DNA of 64,000 nucleotides from Umbilicaria muhlenbergii (lineage: Eukaryota; Ascomycota; Lecanoromycetes; Umbilicariales; Umbilicariaceae), in the NCBI GenBank assembly GCA_000611775.1, contig KK106987.1, positions 1,240,001 to 1,304,000 on the forward strand. Reading direction: 5' to 3'. Shown in pieces: positions 23,982 through 35,844 of this stretch (positions within the stretch are counted from its first letter, which is position 1; the number at the start of each line of letters is the position of its first letter). The position numbers and the translations under genes were made by a program. The notes under the pieces are model-generated. The model was given only the letters and a program-made list of their open reading frames with translations. It did no database searches and was not told where the DNA came from.

Positions 23982-24887
23982 ACCGAACCGTAAGCACAAA
24001 ATCATATCTTCAGATCTTACAGCATACCGGGTACAAAGCTACTGCAGTATCATCACAGTAAGACGACCGTCATACTGCAGAATTCGAACGGGCCTTGTAA
24101 CGACCGATGAGCAGACCGCTCTTTGGGGTCATGCAAACTTAGCTAATGCCGACGGGCAATCGTGGTGGGATTGGATTACGAGGATAGGAATTGGGGATTT
24201 GGTTTCACGGACGAACGAGTGGAGACGGTGGATAGGCGTCGCTGACGACGGCGGGGATTACGAGGATAGCAAATGGGTGGATAAGAAAATTGGGAGGTTG
24301 GTTTAACGAACGCGTCGAGATGGTGCAGCACTATGGCGTGAGGGGATGCGGTTTGGTCGTCGGAGAGACCGAGCGCTTTTGGGGAGGTACTAGAGTACGG
24401 GGTTGGCTCTTGAGGGCTATTTATGAAAGCATGTGCGGCCTTCAGTGGGTCAGGCGGACTGATAGATTACTTGTCAATTCCGAGAGAACTAGACCAAGAG
24501 GCCCTCAGTAGCAGAACTAAGGATAGGGATATGTGTTCGCATTCAGTAGTTTCAAGAGCACAGTCTGGAGGGACTGACGATCTCTAGCAACTGCAGTAGA
24601 GACGTCGAGGCGGTTATGCAGGGGTGCCAGTTTAGCGCGCCTATTGGACGATGGCACGCGGCTTCGGAACGGTATGGTGTCGTCCGCGGCACCAATGTAC
24701 CGAACGGCTGCATGATTGTGAAACTCGGCAGTTTTCTTGTATGACTTCGAGAGCTTCTGCGACTCTGTAGGAGCCCGTGCAGCATGATGCCAGATGTGGT
24801 TGAACAAGAGGGAAAGCGTTGTTGAACCCTCAGAATGGAGGAATGCAGCGACGACGAAGAATGTGCGCTCCAATCGCCCCACCACGC

Positions 24888-26288
24888 TCACCCCAGAAGG
24901 CCAGAGCCAAGAAACCTCCTCCTATTCGGCGCCTCATTCTCTTCCATCATACTCGCCGCCCTCCTCCTCCTCCTTCTCCGCCGCCTCCTCCTCAGCATCT
25001 CATCCCGAACAACCAGCCTATCTGACCCTTCCCCAGAGGAGCCCCACGACAAACTATCAATGCCACTACTCTGCGCCGCGGCCCTCGTGTTCGCATCGAA
25101 CACGCCCCACCGCCTCCCCACCAGCTTTTCCATCTTCAATGCCTGGGGACCATATCGCGCGATGTCCCTCCACTTACGCTGGAAAGCCAGCTCTTGGACG
25201 TGTTCCATCATCACGAGATACGAAGTCTTCCACAGTCTCCTGCCAAAGCGTCTGAGCATCGGGTCGTCATCGGGCAATGGATATTTACCAACGAAAGGCT
25301 GGTCCTGAGGGGGAACGGTGCCGGGCCATGTGAAGAAGTACATGCCCATCCGGGCACTTGAGATACCGCCTCGAATAATCATTTCTAGGCGCCCGTTGAT
25401 CACGGATTGCTCCCACGCGAACCCTAGTTCCGCTTCTCGCATGTCTTCGAAGAACGGTTCGGCTTCAATCTTGGCACTTCTCATACGCACTATGTGGATG
25501 GCGTGGGCAAGCTCGTGCAAAATGGTGACGGCCAGAATATAATCTTCGCGCAAAGCGTACGCTATTTCGTCTGGGGGCGGTGTCCCTGCCTGAAGGGGTC
25601 CGAGGAAGGCTGGGAACCTTCGTGATATTCCCATTCGTGCTCCGCGCCGGCCGCCCAGCAACGGCCCTTGTTGTGGGCGAGTCGAGTCCCAGGTTTCTGA
25701 ATTTGTGATGGCGGAGCAGGGATCCCCGGGGACCACACCTTCGTCGATGAATTCGAACTTGATGGTGTGCTGCATTTGCTCCCAAAATGTGTTGAGCTGT
25801 GCCATTTCATCGGGCCCAACGGGAACGGCGGAAAATGATGACCACAGGCTCTCGGTGGCCTCTCGCGTGCCGCCGTTCGGAGTATTGACTATATGCGGAA
25901 CAGGTCGCCTCGGCCCAAAGACCAGACTGTACCAAAACACGCTGGCGACCGGCTCATAGAGGAATGCAGAAGCTAGACAGAGCGCGCGCCTGACGGTGGC
26001 ATATTCAAAGTCGGTACATAAGAAATTTGCCCTCTGCAATATCGGATGTATATCATCAAGGTCGCCAAATTGACAATCCCGCCCCCGCAGATCAAGCGCC
26101 CCGTAGTACTTGAGAAGCCGTGGGGTCCATCCGTTGAGCGCCCTCCTTCTTTCTGCTTCCGAAGACGACGGACCAGCTACAGGTTCCGGAGAACGCGATG
26201 GAGCTGGCGAGCGAACGAACCTACTACCGGCAGGGGTCAAGTGTCCGGATGCTGTAGAGGATCTGCGGGGATAATTGCTTGAAGACAT
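24888..26288 (-). CDS. HExxH metallopeptidase-like protein, 466 aa
   Basis: The frame is open with its first ATG at 26288 (MSSSNYPRRS); the open frame extends upstream without another ATG, so an earlier 5' exon is possible. The first 70 residues are Ser/Pro-rich. The core has a zinc-peptidase motif ILHELAHAIH (His258-Glu259...His262) and a downstream acidic stretch EDMREAELGFAWEQ that could supply the third ligand. No signal peptide or membrane helix is obvious. About eleven consecutive Arg residues lie near the C-terminus, before an acidic/basic tail. I do not know a named function; similar HExxH proteins are common and uncharacterised in ascomycetes. The poly-Arg run could be a nuclear or nucleolar signal or a repeat artefact. 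It has no evident link to the pigment cluster. Confidence 0.72.
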   Translation of the reverse strand: MSSSNYPRRSSTASGHLTPAGSRFVRSPAPSRSPEPVAGPSSSEAERRRALNGWTPRLLKYYGALDLRGRDCQFGDLDDIHPILQRANFLCTDFEYATVRRALCLASAFLYEPVASVFWYSLVFGPRRPVPHIVNTPNGGTREATESLWSSFSAVPVGPDEMAQLNTFWEQMQHTIKFEFIDEGVVPGDPCSAITNSETWDSTRPQQGPLLGGRRGARMGISRRFPAFLGPLQAGTPPPDEIAYALREDYILAVTILHELAHAIHIVRMRSAKIEAEPFFEDMREAELGFAWEQSVINGRLEMIIRGGISSARMGMYFFTWPGTVPPQDQPFVGKYPLPDDDPMLRRFGRRLWKTSYLVMMEHVQELAFQRKWRDIARYGPQALKMEKLVGRRWGVFDANTRAAAQSSGIDSLSWGSSGEGSDRLVVRDEMLRRRRRRRRRRRAASMMEENEAPNRRRFLGSGLLG

Positions 26289-28830
26289 CAGTGGTGTCGG
26301 GCTCGGAACTCGAGAAAGCGAGCACGGTCTGGTCTGCAGCAGTAGAGTCTCCACAGTGATGAAACCTTAGAGATGTCCAAATAGGCACCGTGGGTTCAGG
26401 CGAGCTCAGATACTGACTGCATGCGGAAACTTTGTTCGGTTTTGTGTTCCGACCTTGTAACGTGCCCATGGTCAACAAAGATGGAGCAAGTCGGTCCTTT
26501 GTTGTCGCAACCGCCACACATGAGAGCGGATTGCTTGTGCATACCATGTTGCATGGAGTCCTGCGCTCTATCAAAACATGAATGAGCCGACGATATATTA
26601 AACTCGCAAGTCCAAATTTTTAATTTGACTGACCTTGATATCCATTTCCTGTTTGTACTAGCCCATCTTCATTCGGCTCGTACAACTAAGTTGCCAGGCG
26701 TACGAACAAAACGGATGGCAATCCTCAGCCAGGCTTTCCCTCGACTAGTCAACAGCCAAGCATCGTTTTTGAGGAAATTTTAGGAAAGAGTCCGCACTCC
26801 CAGAAATCCCTTTCGTCTTTCAGCTTCGGAGATCGTCCCCAGCCGGAGACTGCCACTTACTTGCTCCGTACGCCTGCTACAGTAGGAGACACAGCGAGCA
26901 AAAATGTAAAGATAAGATCGTTTGCTCCAAGCTCTGTTCTCTCGAAGCCCTAATCGAGGGCGAATTTGATTGGTAGATATGAGGGGTTTGCTTCTGGTAA
27001 ATAAGCGCTTATGTACGCGGAGTATTTGCCGGTTCTGTACGAGGTTGATCGCAGCCGGCTTGGTAGTAGGGAAGAATAATGGTATAGAGCATTCTAGTAA
27101 TATAATTATCTAAGATTGTAGCTTTTATGTAGGACCGTAGTGCATGAGGTCACTGTAAGAGATTCTTTAGGGCTAATTAGTCTGAGGTCGGTTCAAGGTG
27201 TGGTGTCGTACAATACCAGAGGAATGCTTTCCACGTCGTGGATGGTGCATATCCTGGAGGACGTTGAGGATCCACTATGAAGAGCAAGAAACATTTCCGC
27301 CGTTTAAAGGCAGATGAATTCAAATTCTAGATACCTTGAGTGACGTTTCGATTTCTGGCGAGGGCGAACGCAGCAATATTCGAACAACTCTGCTTTACCC
27401 CTGCGTGAACCCCTCCTCACGGCGAGATGTACAGTCTCGCAAAGTAGCGAACAATACGTACATTAACCGCGGTGTATCGTACCGAGCGTCTCTCTATGAC
27501 TCCTGGTATGAGGGAAGAAGACGAGTATTGTGCACGTCAGGCGCACTATTTTTAAAAAGTGGCAGTCCTCAGACGGGGAAGACGAGAGAGTCTGACAACA
27601 ACGAAGCCTTCGAGGCGGATCAAGTTATCTGCAGTCTTGATAAACATCGAGCTTTTGGTCATCAACTTGGTAATTAGGAGCTCTGCTCAGAATTGCCACT
27701 TGATGTGATGCTCCGGTGGTTCCAGGCTTCAGGACGAGGCCGCTGCCTGGATCTCCCGTCTCCGAAGCATCGGTCAGGCAAGACACTGTTACGCCAGTTT
27801 GGATGTGGCCACGTACAAATGGAAGCGAGGACGAGGCGCCAGGATGCGAGATAAGTGGGCAGTCCAATCCTCGTGGTGAGGTCGCTGCAGCATTCTAGCC
27901 GTGCACGCTAGAACATCCCGACTGCGGCTTCTATTCGGCCATGGAGTCGCGGCACCCTCCTGTCACGGCGACAATCCCGGTCATGTCGGACACTCTGAAC
28001 AACTCCATTCGTCCACGATGGCCATGTTGCTCGCCACCCACGGCCTATCACGTTGCCAGCGAGCGATAACCCATCCGGATCTGGCTCGGGGGTCCTTTCT
28101 GAGCTGAGCCGGATTGCGACGGGCTTTCGTTCATCGTCGCCACGTTCCCAGGCGTGCCCGGCCCCCAGGCACGCCCGCACAGAGCACCGGCCAGCGGTTA
28201 ATCTCTAGCGCATCTCTGTCGCATCGCAACTCCCTCCACGCTCGTCCGTACCTCAGCCCCAGACATTCCCTGAACACCTTCCCCTTTACACAACTCACGC
28301 AGACTGCACTTCCACAGCTTTACACACTCCTTCAACCCAGAGACGTCTTTGTATCGCTTCCGCTGCACAGCGCGGGCCGCCCTCTCTTCGACCACCAAAA
28401 GCGCATCAATGCACCCCGGGCTCCCTGCATCACCGTCAACCGACTATCTCCGTCCTCTTGGGGCCACCCAGGCATAGGGAGGTAGCGATTCGATATCATC
28501 AACATTTCTTTCAAAGCCTGACTACGAATGTAAGCCGGTTACCCACCGAGCATCTACCTAATAGACCGTAAACGATTACGCCGACGCGGTCATCCTTCGC
28601 TCGACTCGACAAGTCTCTCCACAACATCGCAGCAAGACTGGATGTAAGAACATACGGGAGAATACTCCTGGCTATGCACGAAGCCGTGCTTCCAAGGAGC
28701 TTACTTCGACCAAATCAGTCTGGGGGATGACAGATACACTCGTTGCCACCCCTACCCCGAACACCGTCGAACCCCAATTGTTCCAAAAACTGCTCAAGTG
28801 ATCTCAATTTGGTCTATCATATCCATCATC
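26289..28830. other. Gene-free spacer
   Basis: It is a divergent intergenic region between the metallopeptidase-like gene and the 904-aa gene. It is somewhat AT-rich at about 26580-27340. No gene, RNA or repeat array was recognised. Confidence 0.55.
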
Positions 28831-31545
28831 ATGCCTGGTTTACCGGTTTCGAACGCGATGGAGACACCGAAGACTTCAAATGTATCGATGCTCAAAACCC
28901 ATAAAGTTTTGCCACGAAAGAGAGCTCTAGTAGACGATACGAATGGCTTATCAACAAACCGACGCGAGCTCAAGCGTCTGTCCGAGTTTAGTTTCGAGTC
29001 CGATGGACTGGAAGAATTAATCCAGACCTGGATTCCCCAACCTTCCCCTGTCCAGGCTGGCTCGCAGAAAGCCTTGCCTTTGACCCCGCCATCGCGCTCA
29101 GAAGAAACCGTGAATCCGAACGGGGCTAGTAACTCGATATCGAAGCGCGGCATCAGTCCTGACAACAACACAGATGCACTTTCAGGCTTCAACACCCCGG
29201 TGAATCAGCGCAGCCCTCCAACGCCCGATATTACCCCACCCATGATACAGTCCAGAGCTCAGATGCTACCAAGGTCATTCATCTCCGCCGACCCTACGTC
29301 GCGAGCGGAATCATTCAAGACAGCTCGTGAGAGTCAGATATCAGACGACGAAACCCGCGCGTCAGATTCTCCGGCGTTGCTACCTTCGCAGCAGCAAATC
29401 TGGCTTGCAGCTACCAGACGTGCACGGCTTAGAGACATTGGGCTTGATTTGGATTTGGAATCAGAAGAGGACGACAAGACATCAACTGAGCGGACACCCA
29501 GGACCTCGTCGGATGCTCATGAGTTTGTCACATTCGATGGGAGTTGGGGCAGTGATACAAAGGGGGTGAATGATAACTCAGAAGATGCTCGAAACATCAA
29601 CAAGAATCATGAGACATCACTTAGAGAGAGAGTACGGAAGCTTCCAACCATCTCTACTCGATCTCCGCCAAGTTCCTTGGATCATACAGAGGATGCTACA
29701 CCCACCATAACGAGAGGTTTGAGCCTTCGTGAGAGAGTTGATCGAAACAGGCATAGCCCGACTAGCGCCTCCACAGAGAGATTTGCTGAGCGAATCGAGT
29801 GGCCGTTGAACGAGGGAGACTTGGAGAACGACCGAAACCCTCAGAACTCGGATAACCGCCGCATTTCCCAGATGTCGTGGGCTTCTACAGTGGTCGAAGC
29901 CATGGTGGTTGACAGTGCACCCCAACGCACAAGGACTTTGCGACACATTGGCAAGAACGCTTCTCTCAGGTCTGTTAGCTCTCCGATTGACCGTTCCAAT
30001 CGAAGTTCTCTCGGATCCGATGATCCAACACATCGACTCGTGCATCGCAACACAAGAATCCCAGACCGGGGCAACAGGAGAAGTACCGAGTCTGATACTT
30101 CAGCAAGTGTTAACTCAAGTCTGGCCAGAACTCGGCAAGAAAGTATTCCGGTAATAGTCATCCCCGAACGTCACTCTTCCCTCAAGTCATCTGCCACAAA
30201 CAGTGGACGAGACTCGAAAGGTCATTCGCTTACATTTGCACGCCAGCTTTCATCACGGCCTACAACAGCTCCGGACGAAGGTGTGGGATATTTTGATCTT
30301 GACCGCACGAATCGCCGCACCAATCCAGAAGCAATTCCCTCTCCGACGCCCCCAACGCCAGAAAAGACGAAAGTCAAAGACACCGTTGCGGTGGTACCAG
30401 TTCATAGTGCCTCATTGTCGGCGATAACCAGCAAAAATGTTTCCAGGGCGACATCCATCACATCCGTGAGCGTACGTTCCCCGGAGCTAAACTATCCTCA
30501 AAACGCACTGCCAGTCCTCGAACCCGTGGAAACCCGGGCTACGGGCCTTGAAGGGATGCCTCTGAATGATTGGTCGGCACTCCGGCCTCGTTCATCTCAG
30601 GTTACGCCGTTCTCCATACAATCAATTCACTCCTCAACCCCAGGCACACTCGAAGTTAGCGAAGCTCAAGCAGTCAACATTTATCCGCATAACAACAGGT
30701 CTATACTTGTAGTGCAGCAGACCGCGCGACAAGACTCGGAAGCTTCCCCCAGATCTACAATTGTCGCAGAGCAAGCCAACACTGTTCTTCAAGAGCCTCT
30801 CACGCCGCCAGGTGCTTCTATTTCACGGTCCTTGGTGGATTCACCACTGAGGAACCCGCGCGAGCCGCCGCGGCCCCCTGCTTTCAAGGTTATTCCTCCA
30901 ACCCCCGCCAACGCAACACCGGCCAACGATGGAGAGAACCAGCTCAGCCGGCGTACATCAAATGGCGGCAGGAGTCGACCTTTATCCATGGTTAAGCGCG
31001 CATTTAGTACGCGCAGGTATTCAGATACCTTTGTCACACCTTTCACACGTTCTTTGACTAGGAGGAACACTACGAACAATGCGATGCTCAATGCTGGCGA
31101 TGACCCGAATACCAAACTTTCTCCGTTTTGGCGACCTCGTGGCTTCTGGGACGATATCTCTGACAGCGACAGCGAGTTCGGCAACGACGGGTTCTTAGTC
31201 AGCAATTCCCTCGGCATGCCACAGAAAAGCGTCGTTTCTGGTCCCAGTTTCCTCGGCCGCCGCCTGGGTTCGTTGAGGCTGAGGAGGTCGTCGCCACATA
31301 GTGGCATGCGCAGGAAGCACAGTGTGGAAAGCACGCCTGCGTACGAATTCATGCGAGAAGAGAACAAGGTGCATACGATGCCGCGGTTGGGCTACCAGGT
31401 GCAGTTTGTGGGCTTCAAGGATCTGCAGGACAGATTCGAGAGGAGGAAAGAGAGGAAGATGGAGGAGAAGAAAGAAAGGGAGAGGGCGAGGTTGAGGCAG
31501 AGCATTGGGCCGGTCATCGCGCATCCTCATGCCCGGCTTGCGTGA
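28831..31545 (+). CDS. Intrinsically disordered Ser/Thr/Pro-rich protein of unknown function, 904 aa
   Basis: This is a single uninterrupted frame; ATG 28831 (MPGLPVSNAM) is the first in frame, with a second at 28858. Most of the protein is low in hydrophobic residues and rich in Ser, Thr, Pro, Arg and Asn, with repeated short SLRERV-type stretches (two similar copies, TSLRERVRKL and LSLRERVDRN, about 38 residues apart). Several (S/T)PP and SPTPPTPE motifs are possible proline-directed kinase sites. The C-terminus is different: a short structured-looking stretch YQVQFVGFKDLQDRFERR, then a highly charged helix (ERRKERKMEEKKERERARLR) that could be a coiled coil. No enzyme domain or membrane segment was recognised. 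The two RERV copies and the charged tail suggest a scaffold or nuclear protein, which is inference. Confidence 0.8.
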   Translation: MPGLPVSNAMETPKTSNVSMLKTHKVLPRKRALVDDTNGLSTNRRELKRLSEFSFESDGLEELIQTWIPQPSPVQAGSQKALPLTPPSRSEETVNPNGASNSISKRGISPDNNTDALSGFNTPVNQRSPPTPDITPPMIQSRAQMLPRSFISADPTSRAESFKTARESQISDDETRASDSPALLPSQQQIWLAATRRARLRDIGLDLDLESEEDDKTSTERTPRTSSDAHEFVTFDGSWGSDTKGVNDNSEDARNINKNHETSLRERVRKLPTISTRSPPSSLDHTEDATPTITRGLSLRERVDRNRHSPTSASTERFAERIEWPLNEGDLENDRNPQNSDNRRISQMSWASTVVEAMVVDSAPQRTRTLRHIGKNASLRSVSSPIDRSNRSSLGSDDPTHRLVHRNTRIPDRGNRRSTESDTSASVNSSLARTRQESIPVIVIPERHSSLKSSATNSGRDSKGHSLTFARQLSSRPTTAPDEGVGYFDLDRTNRRTNPEAIPSPTPPTPEKTKVKDTVAVVPVHSASLSAITSKNVSRATSITSVSVRSPELNYPQNALPVLEPVETRATGLEGMPLNDWSALRPRSSQVTPFSIQSIHSSTPGTLEVSEAQAVNIYPHNNRSILVVQQTARQDSEASPRSTIVAEQANTVLQEPLTPPGASISRSLVDSPLRNPREPPRPPAFKVIPPTPANATPANDGENQLSRRTSNGGRSRPLSMVKRAFSTRRYSDTFVTPFTRSLTRRNTTNNAMLNAGDDPNTKLSPFWRPRGFWDDISDSDSEFGNDGFLVSNSLGMPQKSVVSGPSFLGRRLGSLRLRRSSPHSGMRRKHSVESTPAYEFMREENKVHTMPRLGYQVQFVGFKDLQDRFERRKERKMEEKKERERARLRQSIGPVIAHPHARLA

Positions 31546-32365
31546 AATTTGCATTGAAAGCGGAATCGTTACGGGAGGCATTTTGATCTTTCAGTATTTG
31601 ACGACATTCATGCGCGAGGGTTTTGATTTGGTAACGATGCCACGAGATGCCTGGCTGCGGAGGTATGACTTGACGAAGCATCTAGCTACGAGATGATGAT
31701 CCATGTAAATAATGACTCGCTCTTGAAGATCTACCTCTTAGGCGGCAATTGAAGTCTTATGGTTGCTTTGCTAGCTACTTGAACTCTGCTGCTGACGTTC
31801 GGATCCGTTCTCGTGCTACCTTGGCGTTCATGATGGCTGGGTCCAAGAAGGGTTGAGGAGTCTTCTGCGAGGAAAATGTAGTGACTTCGTTCCGTGATCA
31901 GTTCAAAAGCCTGCAGTAGGGAAACAACTCGACAGCTATGCGATCATTACCTTGTATGCTCTGGGAGTTCGCCTTCTTTTGGATGAAAAGATCTCCAGGA
32001 GTGCTCGTTGGCTCCGTGTAAGAGGTCTGTGTTGCTGGACGGCTTGGAGCACGAAGAGGCCCATGATGTAACACCCGCTTCGATTCCTCCGCCATGTAAG
32101 TACGGGGTGGAACAAGGCCGTATCGTGTAGTTCACATGACCGTCTTCTGCATTGCCACTCGATCTTTGACCAGAATCCGATATAATGGAAGGCCAATGAT
32201 GCCGGTGAAGCCGATGTCGTTGATTCAAGCAACAGTCCATGATTTAGCGGCGTCGTCATCCTGGCCTCGCTACAGGCCGTGGTGCATCCTCGACCGACTC
32301 GACCCCTCGCCCCCCGACACCGGAGCTTCCAACGTACAGACGTGACTGCGACTCGGTCCGCGTCG
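31546..32365. other. Intergenic spacer
   Basis: This is 0.8 kb between tandem genes: the 3' flank of the disordered protein and the promoter of the Leu3-type regulator. Nothing else was recognised. Confidence 0.6.
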
Positions 32366-34727
32366 ATGAACACCTTGCAGGAGTCCGCTTTAGGGCTCCC
32401 CACCACCAACGCGACCAGTGTTGCTGGCCTGCAAAGCAATCTACCACGCACCAACGCTCTCGGCAGTCCTACGAATACGAAAGCAAGAGGCCGGAAGAGG
32501 ACTCAGTCCTGGGACACCTCCCCCGGTAGTGTGGACGATGGCGAAGACGAAGAAGGGCAAGAGGAGCGAAGGAGACAGCCAGGCGTCAAACGGGCCTGTA
32601 ATGAATGCCGTCAGCAGAAGGTGAGCCACCCAATGCCGACCATTGTCCTGGAGAGGAGCTAATATCTTTGTCCTGCATAGCTGCGTTGTAATGTCGTACA
32701 AGAACCATTTTCGGTCTGTTCGCGCTGCCAACGCCTCAATCTGGAATGCAAAATCGAATCGAGCTTTAAGCGCATAGGCAAGCGCAGCAAGAATGCCGAG
32801 ATGGAGCGCGAGATTGTGGAGCTGCGGAGACAGCTGGCGGCTCAACACACGTCGCCCATCACACAGCATACAACGGCTATCAAAGCACCCACCAGTAACT
32901 CACAGAGCCCGAATATATCCCACATACCTTCGACTCTTGATCAGTACATGGGATCGCAGGAGGCGGTGGCTTCGTTGCTGGATTTACGGTCGGGACTTGA
33001 CGGGGGTTCGTATCTGAATGGGCAGATGATACCACCGAAACGGCTGGAGAATGTGGTATTAATCCATGATCAGGTTCAGGAGCTGTTTCGACAGTACGTC
33101 TTACCTTGTTTTCGGTTCCTAAGAACGACGGTTGACATGGACGTGCAGTTTCTTCAACAACTACCACCCCTTCCTTCCCCTCCTTGAACCGGATAAATCC
33201 CCCGACTACTATTATGACGTATCACCACTGCTTTTCTGGACCGTGGTCGCTGTCGCGGCGCGCCGCTACCGCGTCGATGCAAATCTTTTGAGTTCCCTTA
33301 TAGCTCCAATGTCCCGGCTACTATGGGCCACCATATCAGACGTACCGCAGAGCTATCATGTCGTGAAGGCTTTGTGCATTCTTTGCACATGGCCATTGCC
33401 AATTAGCAGCACCTCATCTGATCCAACGTTCATGTTGAGTGGGTTGATGATGCAAATTGCTATGCAGATTGGCCTACATCGACCATCACATGCGCAGGAT
33501 TTCACAAAGTTCAGGGTCGAGTTGAGAGAGGAGGAGCTGAAGGATCGGGTGAAGACCTGGGCTGCTTGTAATGTCGTAGCTCAACGGTAGGTCCTTCTGA
33601 TCTCCAATTGTCTTCTTATTTTATATTACTGAGCATGCTGACTTTCTCTTAGTGTTGCCACAGGATACGGACAACCTCCATCCACTTACTATGACTGGTC
33701 TCTAATCACAACCAACTCGAACGACGCCAGCTTCAAGCTTCCAGAAGAGATAGAGGCGCGCTTACTGATCGAGCGATTCTCCGATAAAGTGACCAGGTCG
33801 TTGTACAGCAATCGATCGGATGCTGTTGGCTTGGTCGATGACGCGGAAAGATCAATCCTCACCACGTTCCTGGCAAGAGACTTTGAAGAGCTTGAACAAA
33901 AGCTTCGGCCTAGCATATCTGGTATGTTTCTCCAACGGCTAGCACAATACCCCTTGATTGTACTCTCGGCAACCGCTCCTGCCTAAACTTCCCAGTCAAA
34001 CCTATACTCCACTGTTCGCTGCTCTAAAGCTAACCTCACAGAAATCAACAACCTCTACCTCCGCGCCGCCGGGCTCCACCTCCGCCTCTCCGCTCTCTTC
34101 GACTCCCCCACCTCCAAAGACTACCGCGAAGACCTCCTCGCCCTCTGGCTCTCCACCACCTCCTTCCTCGAATGCGCCCTCACGCTCGAAACGGCCGCCG
34201 CCGCCATCCTCACCTACTCCACAAACTACATCATGCAAATGATCGTCGCCGCCGGCTTCACTCTCCTCAAGCTCCTCAACAGCTTCTTCGCCAACCATAT
34301 CGATCTCGAATACGGCAAGAATCTGTTCAATCGCACTATTTGGGCGATCAGGAATATTAGCGTTTCGATGAACGATCTGCCCAGTCGGCTCGCCGAGGTG
34401 CTGGCGCAGCTGTGGAGGGGCGGGGGAGGTGGGGCGAGGGTGGTGCCGCTGCAGGACGAGGGCGGGGTGGATGGCTCGTTGCAGTTGAAGGTTCGGTGTC
34501 GGATGAGTATGAGTTTGGTGTTTGATTCTGTTTGGAGGTGGAGAGAGGAGTTTCAGGCCAAGGGGAGGGGAAATTTGGAATGTATGCTTTTCCCTCCGCT
34601 TTCTTCCCGCGGTCGTTCTTTACTCTCCTTCAATCCTCGCTGTAGCTGTGTTTTGGCGCCGATGCTAATGAGTCGGGCTGCTATAGCCGCCATTCACAAC
34701 CCCACTAACCCCGACTCCGCTGCCGAT

Positions 34728-34758
<31 letters not shown>

Positions 34759-35015
34759 GCTCCGCCAGCTCCGTCGTTGCCGCTGCCGCCTCTGTTGACC
34801 CTAGTCTCGCTCCCCCCGCTTCCCTCGGTACTACCGGGACTAATCCCACCCTAGGTGCTGGAGCCGCACTCGGTGCGGCAGGAGGCGGCATGGGCATGGG
34901 TATGGGGGAGAGTAATTACGAGGTCTTCGATCCGCTTAATTGGATGTTGGATGGTTTGGTGGACTTTCCGTATTTTGGCGCGCAGGGAGGGTTGGAGGCC
35001 GGGGGGATTGCTTAG
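32366..35015 (+). CDS. Leu3/War1-type Zn2Cys6 transcription factor, six exons, 747 aa
   Basis: Exons are 32366-32620, 32681-33093, 33149-33586, 33653-33921, 34042-34581 and 34687-35015. Splicing joins RACNECRQQK to LRCNVVQEPF and restores the zinc cluster C78-x2-C81-x6-C88-x9-C98-x2-C101-x6-C108. The nine-residue loop and the basic linker SSFKRIGKRSKNAEMEREI followed by a leucine-type helix are characteristic of the Leu3 group. The fungal-specific middle homology region follows (FFNNYHPFLPLLEP onward). The last exon is low-complexity with an Asn run and Gly/Ala-rich sequence, ending in a possible activation tail (FDPLNWMLDGLVDFPYF). Leu3 proteins control branched-chain amino-acid and ammonium-assimilation genes and War1 controls weak-acid stress; which applies is not decided here. 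The 105-nt last intron is a multiple of three and has no stop, so its retention would still give protein. Confidence 0.88.
34729..34757 (+). repeat. AAC trinucleotide run encoding poly-Asn
   Basis: About nine or ten AAC codons lie in the last exon of the Leu3-type gene, in a low-complexity tail. It is a likely length polymorphism. Confidence 0.8.
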
Positions 35016-35844
35016 GGTGAGGATGGGAAGGAAGGGGAAGGGGAGGGAAGGCGAATAAGGGAAGAAAGGGGAGGAAGGGGGAAGGGGAGGGCGAGGCCGG
35101 TGAAGGGTAGGAAGGGGAGGGGGGGAGGGAATTATGATTTATGATGATATGACTTGCATGTGGTTATGATTTAGATGTGTTCTTTCGAGTAGTTTTGCAT
35201 GGCAATGGACCCGCGAGGGCGGGAAATTCATGAGAATGAAGCGAAGGCAGCTGCGACAGTGACGGTGAGGGCGAGGGGGGTGAGGATGAGGGCGAAAGAG
35301 GGGTGAGAAGTGTAGATATTTACTTCCCTTTTTCTAGTGACGGACCTTTCGGTATTGAATCCGTCTCTGTGCGCCTGTTTCTTTCGGAGTGAGATGTTTG
35401 GTGAGATTTTTTGATCGTCGCTGGGGGCGTTTTGGGGATGCTGAGTAGTAAAAATATTGGGTAGGTTAGTTTGTTTTGCGTCAACGAGTGGTGTTCTGGT
35501 GGGCGTTGATGGATGTTTGGCTAGTATAAGGCATCGACACCGTGGGTTGGTGGGATTGTGAGCTTTGTGGAGAGAGTGTGGATGGGGATGGAAATCGGAA
35601 TGGTACAGGGAAAGGGAATTTACTGTTTTGCAAAGTAAGTTGAATGCGGTAGAGTTTACTGATGGTTGCACCGACGAGGATGGGGTTTGCTGGAATCCAT
35701 TTCACTCCGATACTCCCTGCTTATGTAGTAGAAATAAGTGATACCGCGCTCCACTTTGTCACGCCTGCGTTCCCTAATCCTCCTCTCCTTCCCTCATCCC
35801 AACCATCCGCTCACCCCCGCTTCCTACCTTCCCCTCCCTCCATC
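35016..35844. other. Convergent spacer with purine tract
   Basis: It lies between the Leu3-type gene and the AT-hook gene, which converge. Immediately after the Leu3 stop there is a 100-bp run of GGGAAGG-type purines (about 35020-35130). From about 35770 the plus strand becomes pyrimidine-rich, continuing into the AT-hook gene's 3' coding end. No gene was seen. Confidence 0.6.

Larger units (their letters stand above)
22922..24887. other. Gene-free spacer with three dispersed direct repeats
   Basis: No gene is seen. Three imperfect copies of a roughly 45-bp unit occur at about 23419-23462, 23618-23663 and 23938-23981. The remaining sequence holds short shadow frames only. Confidence 0.6.
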
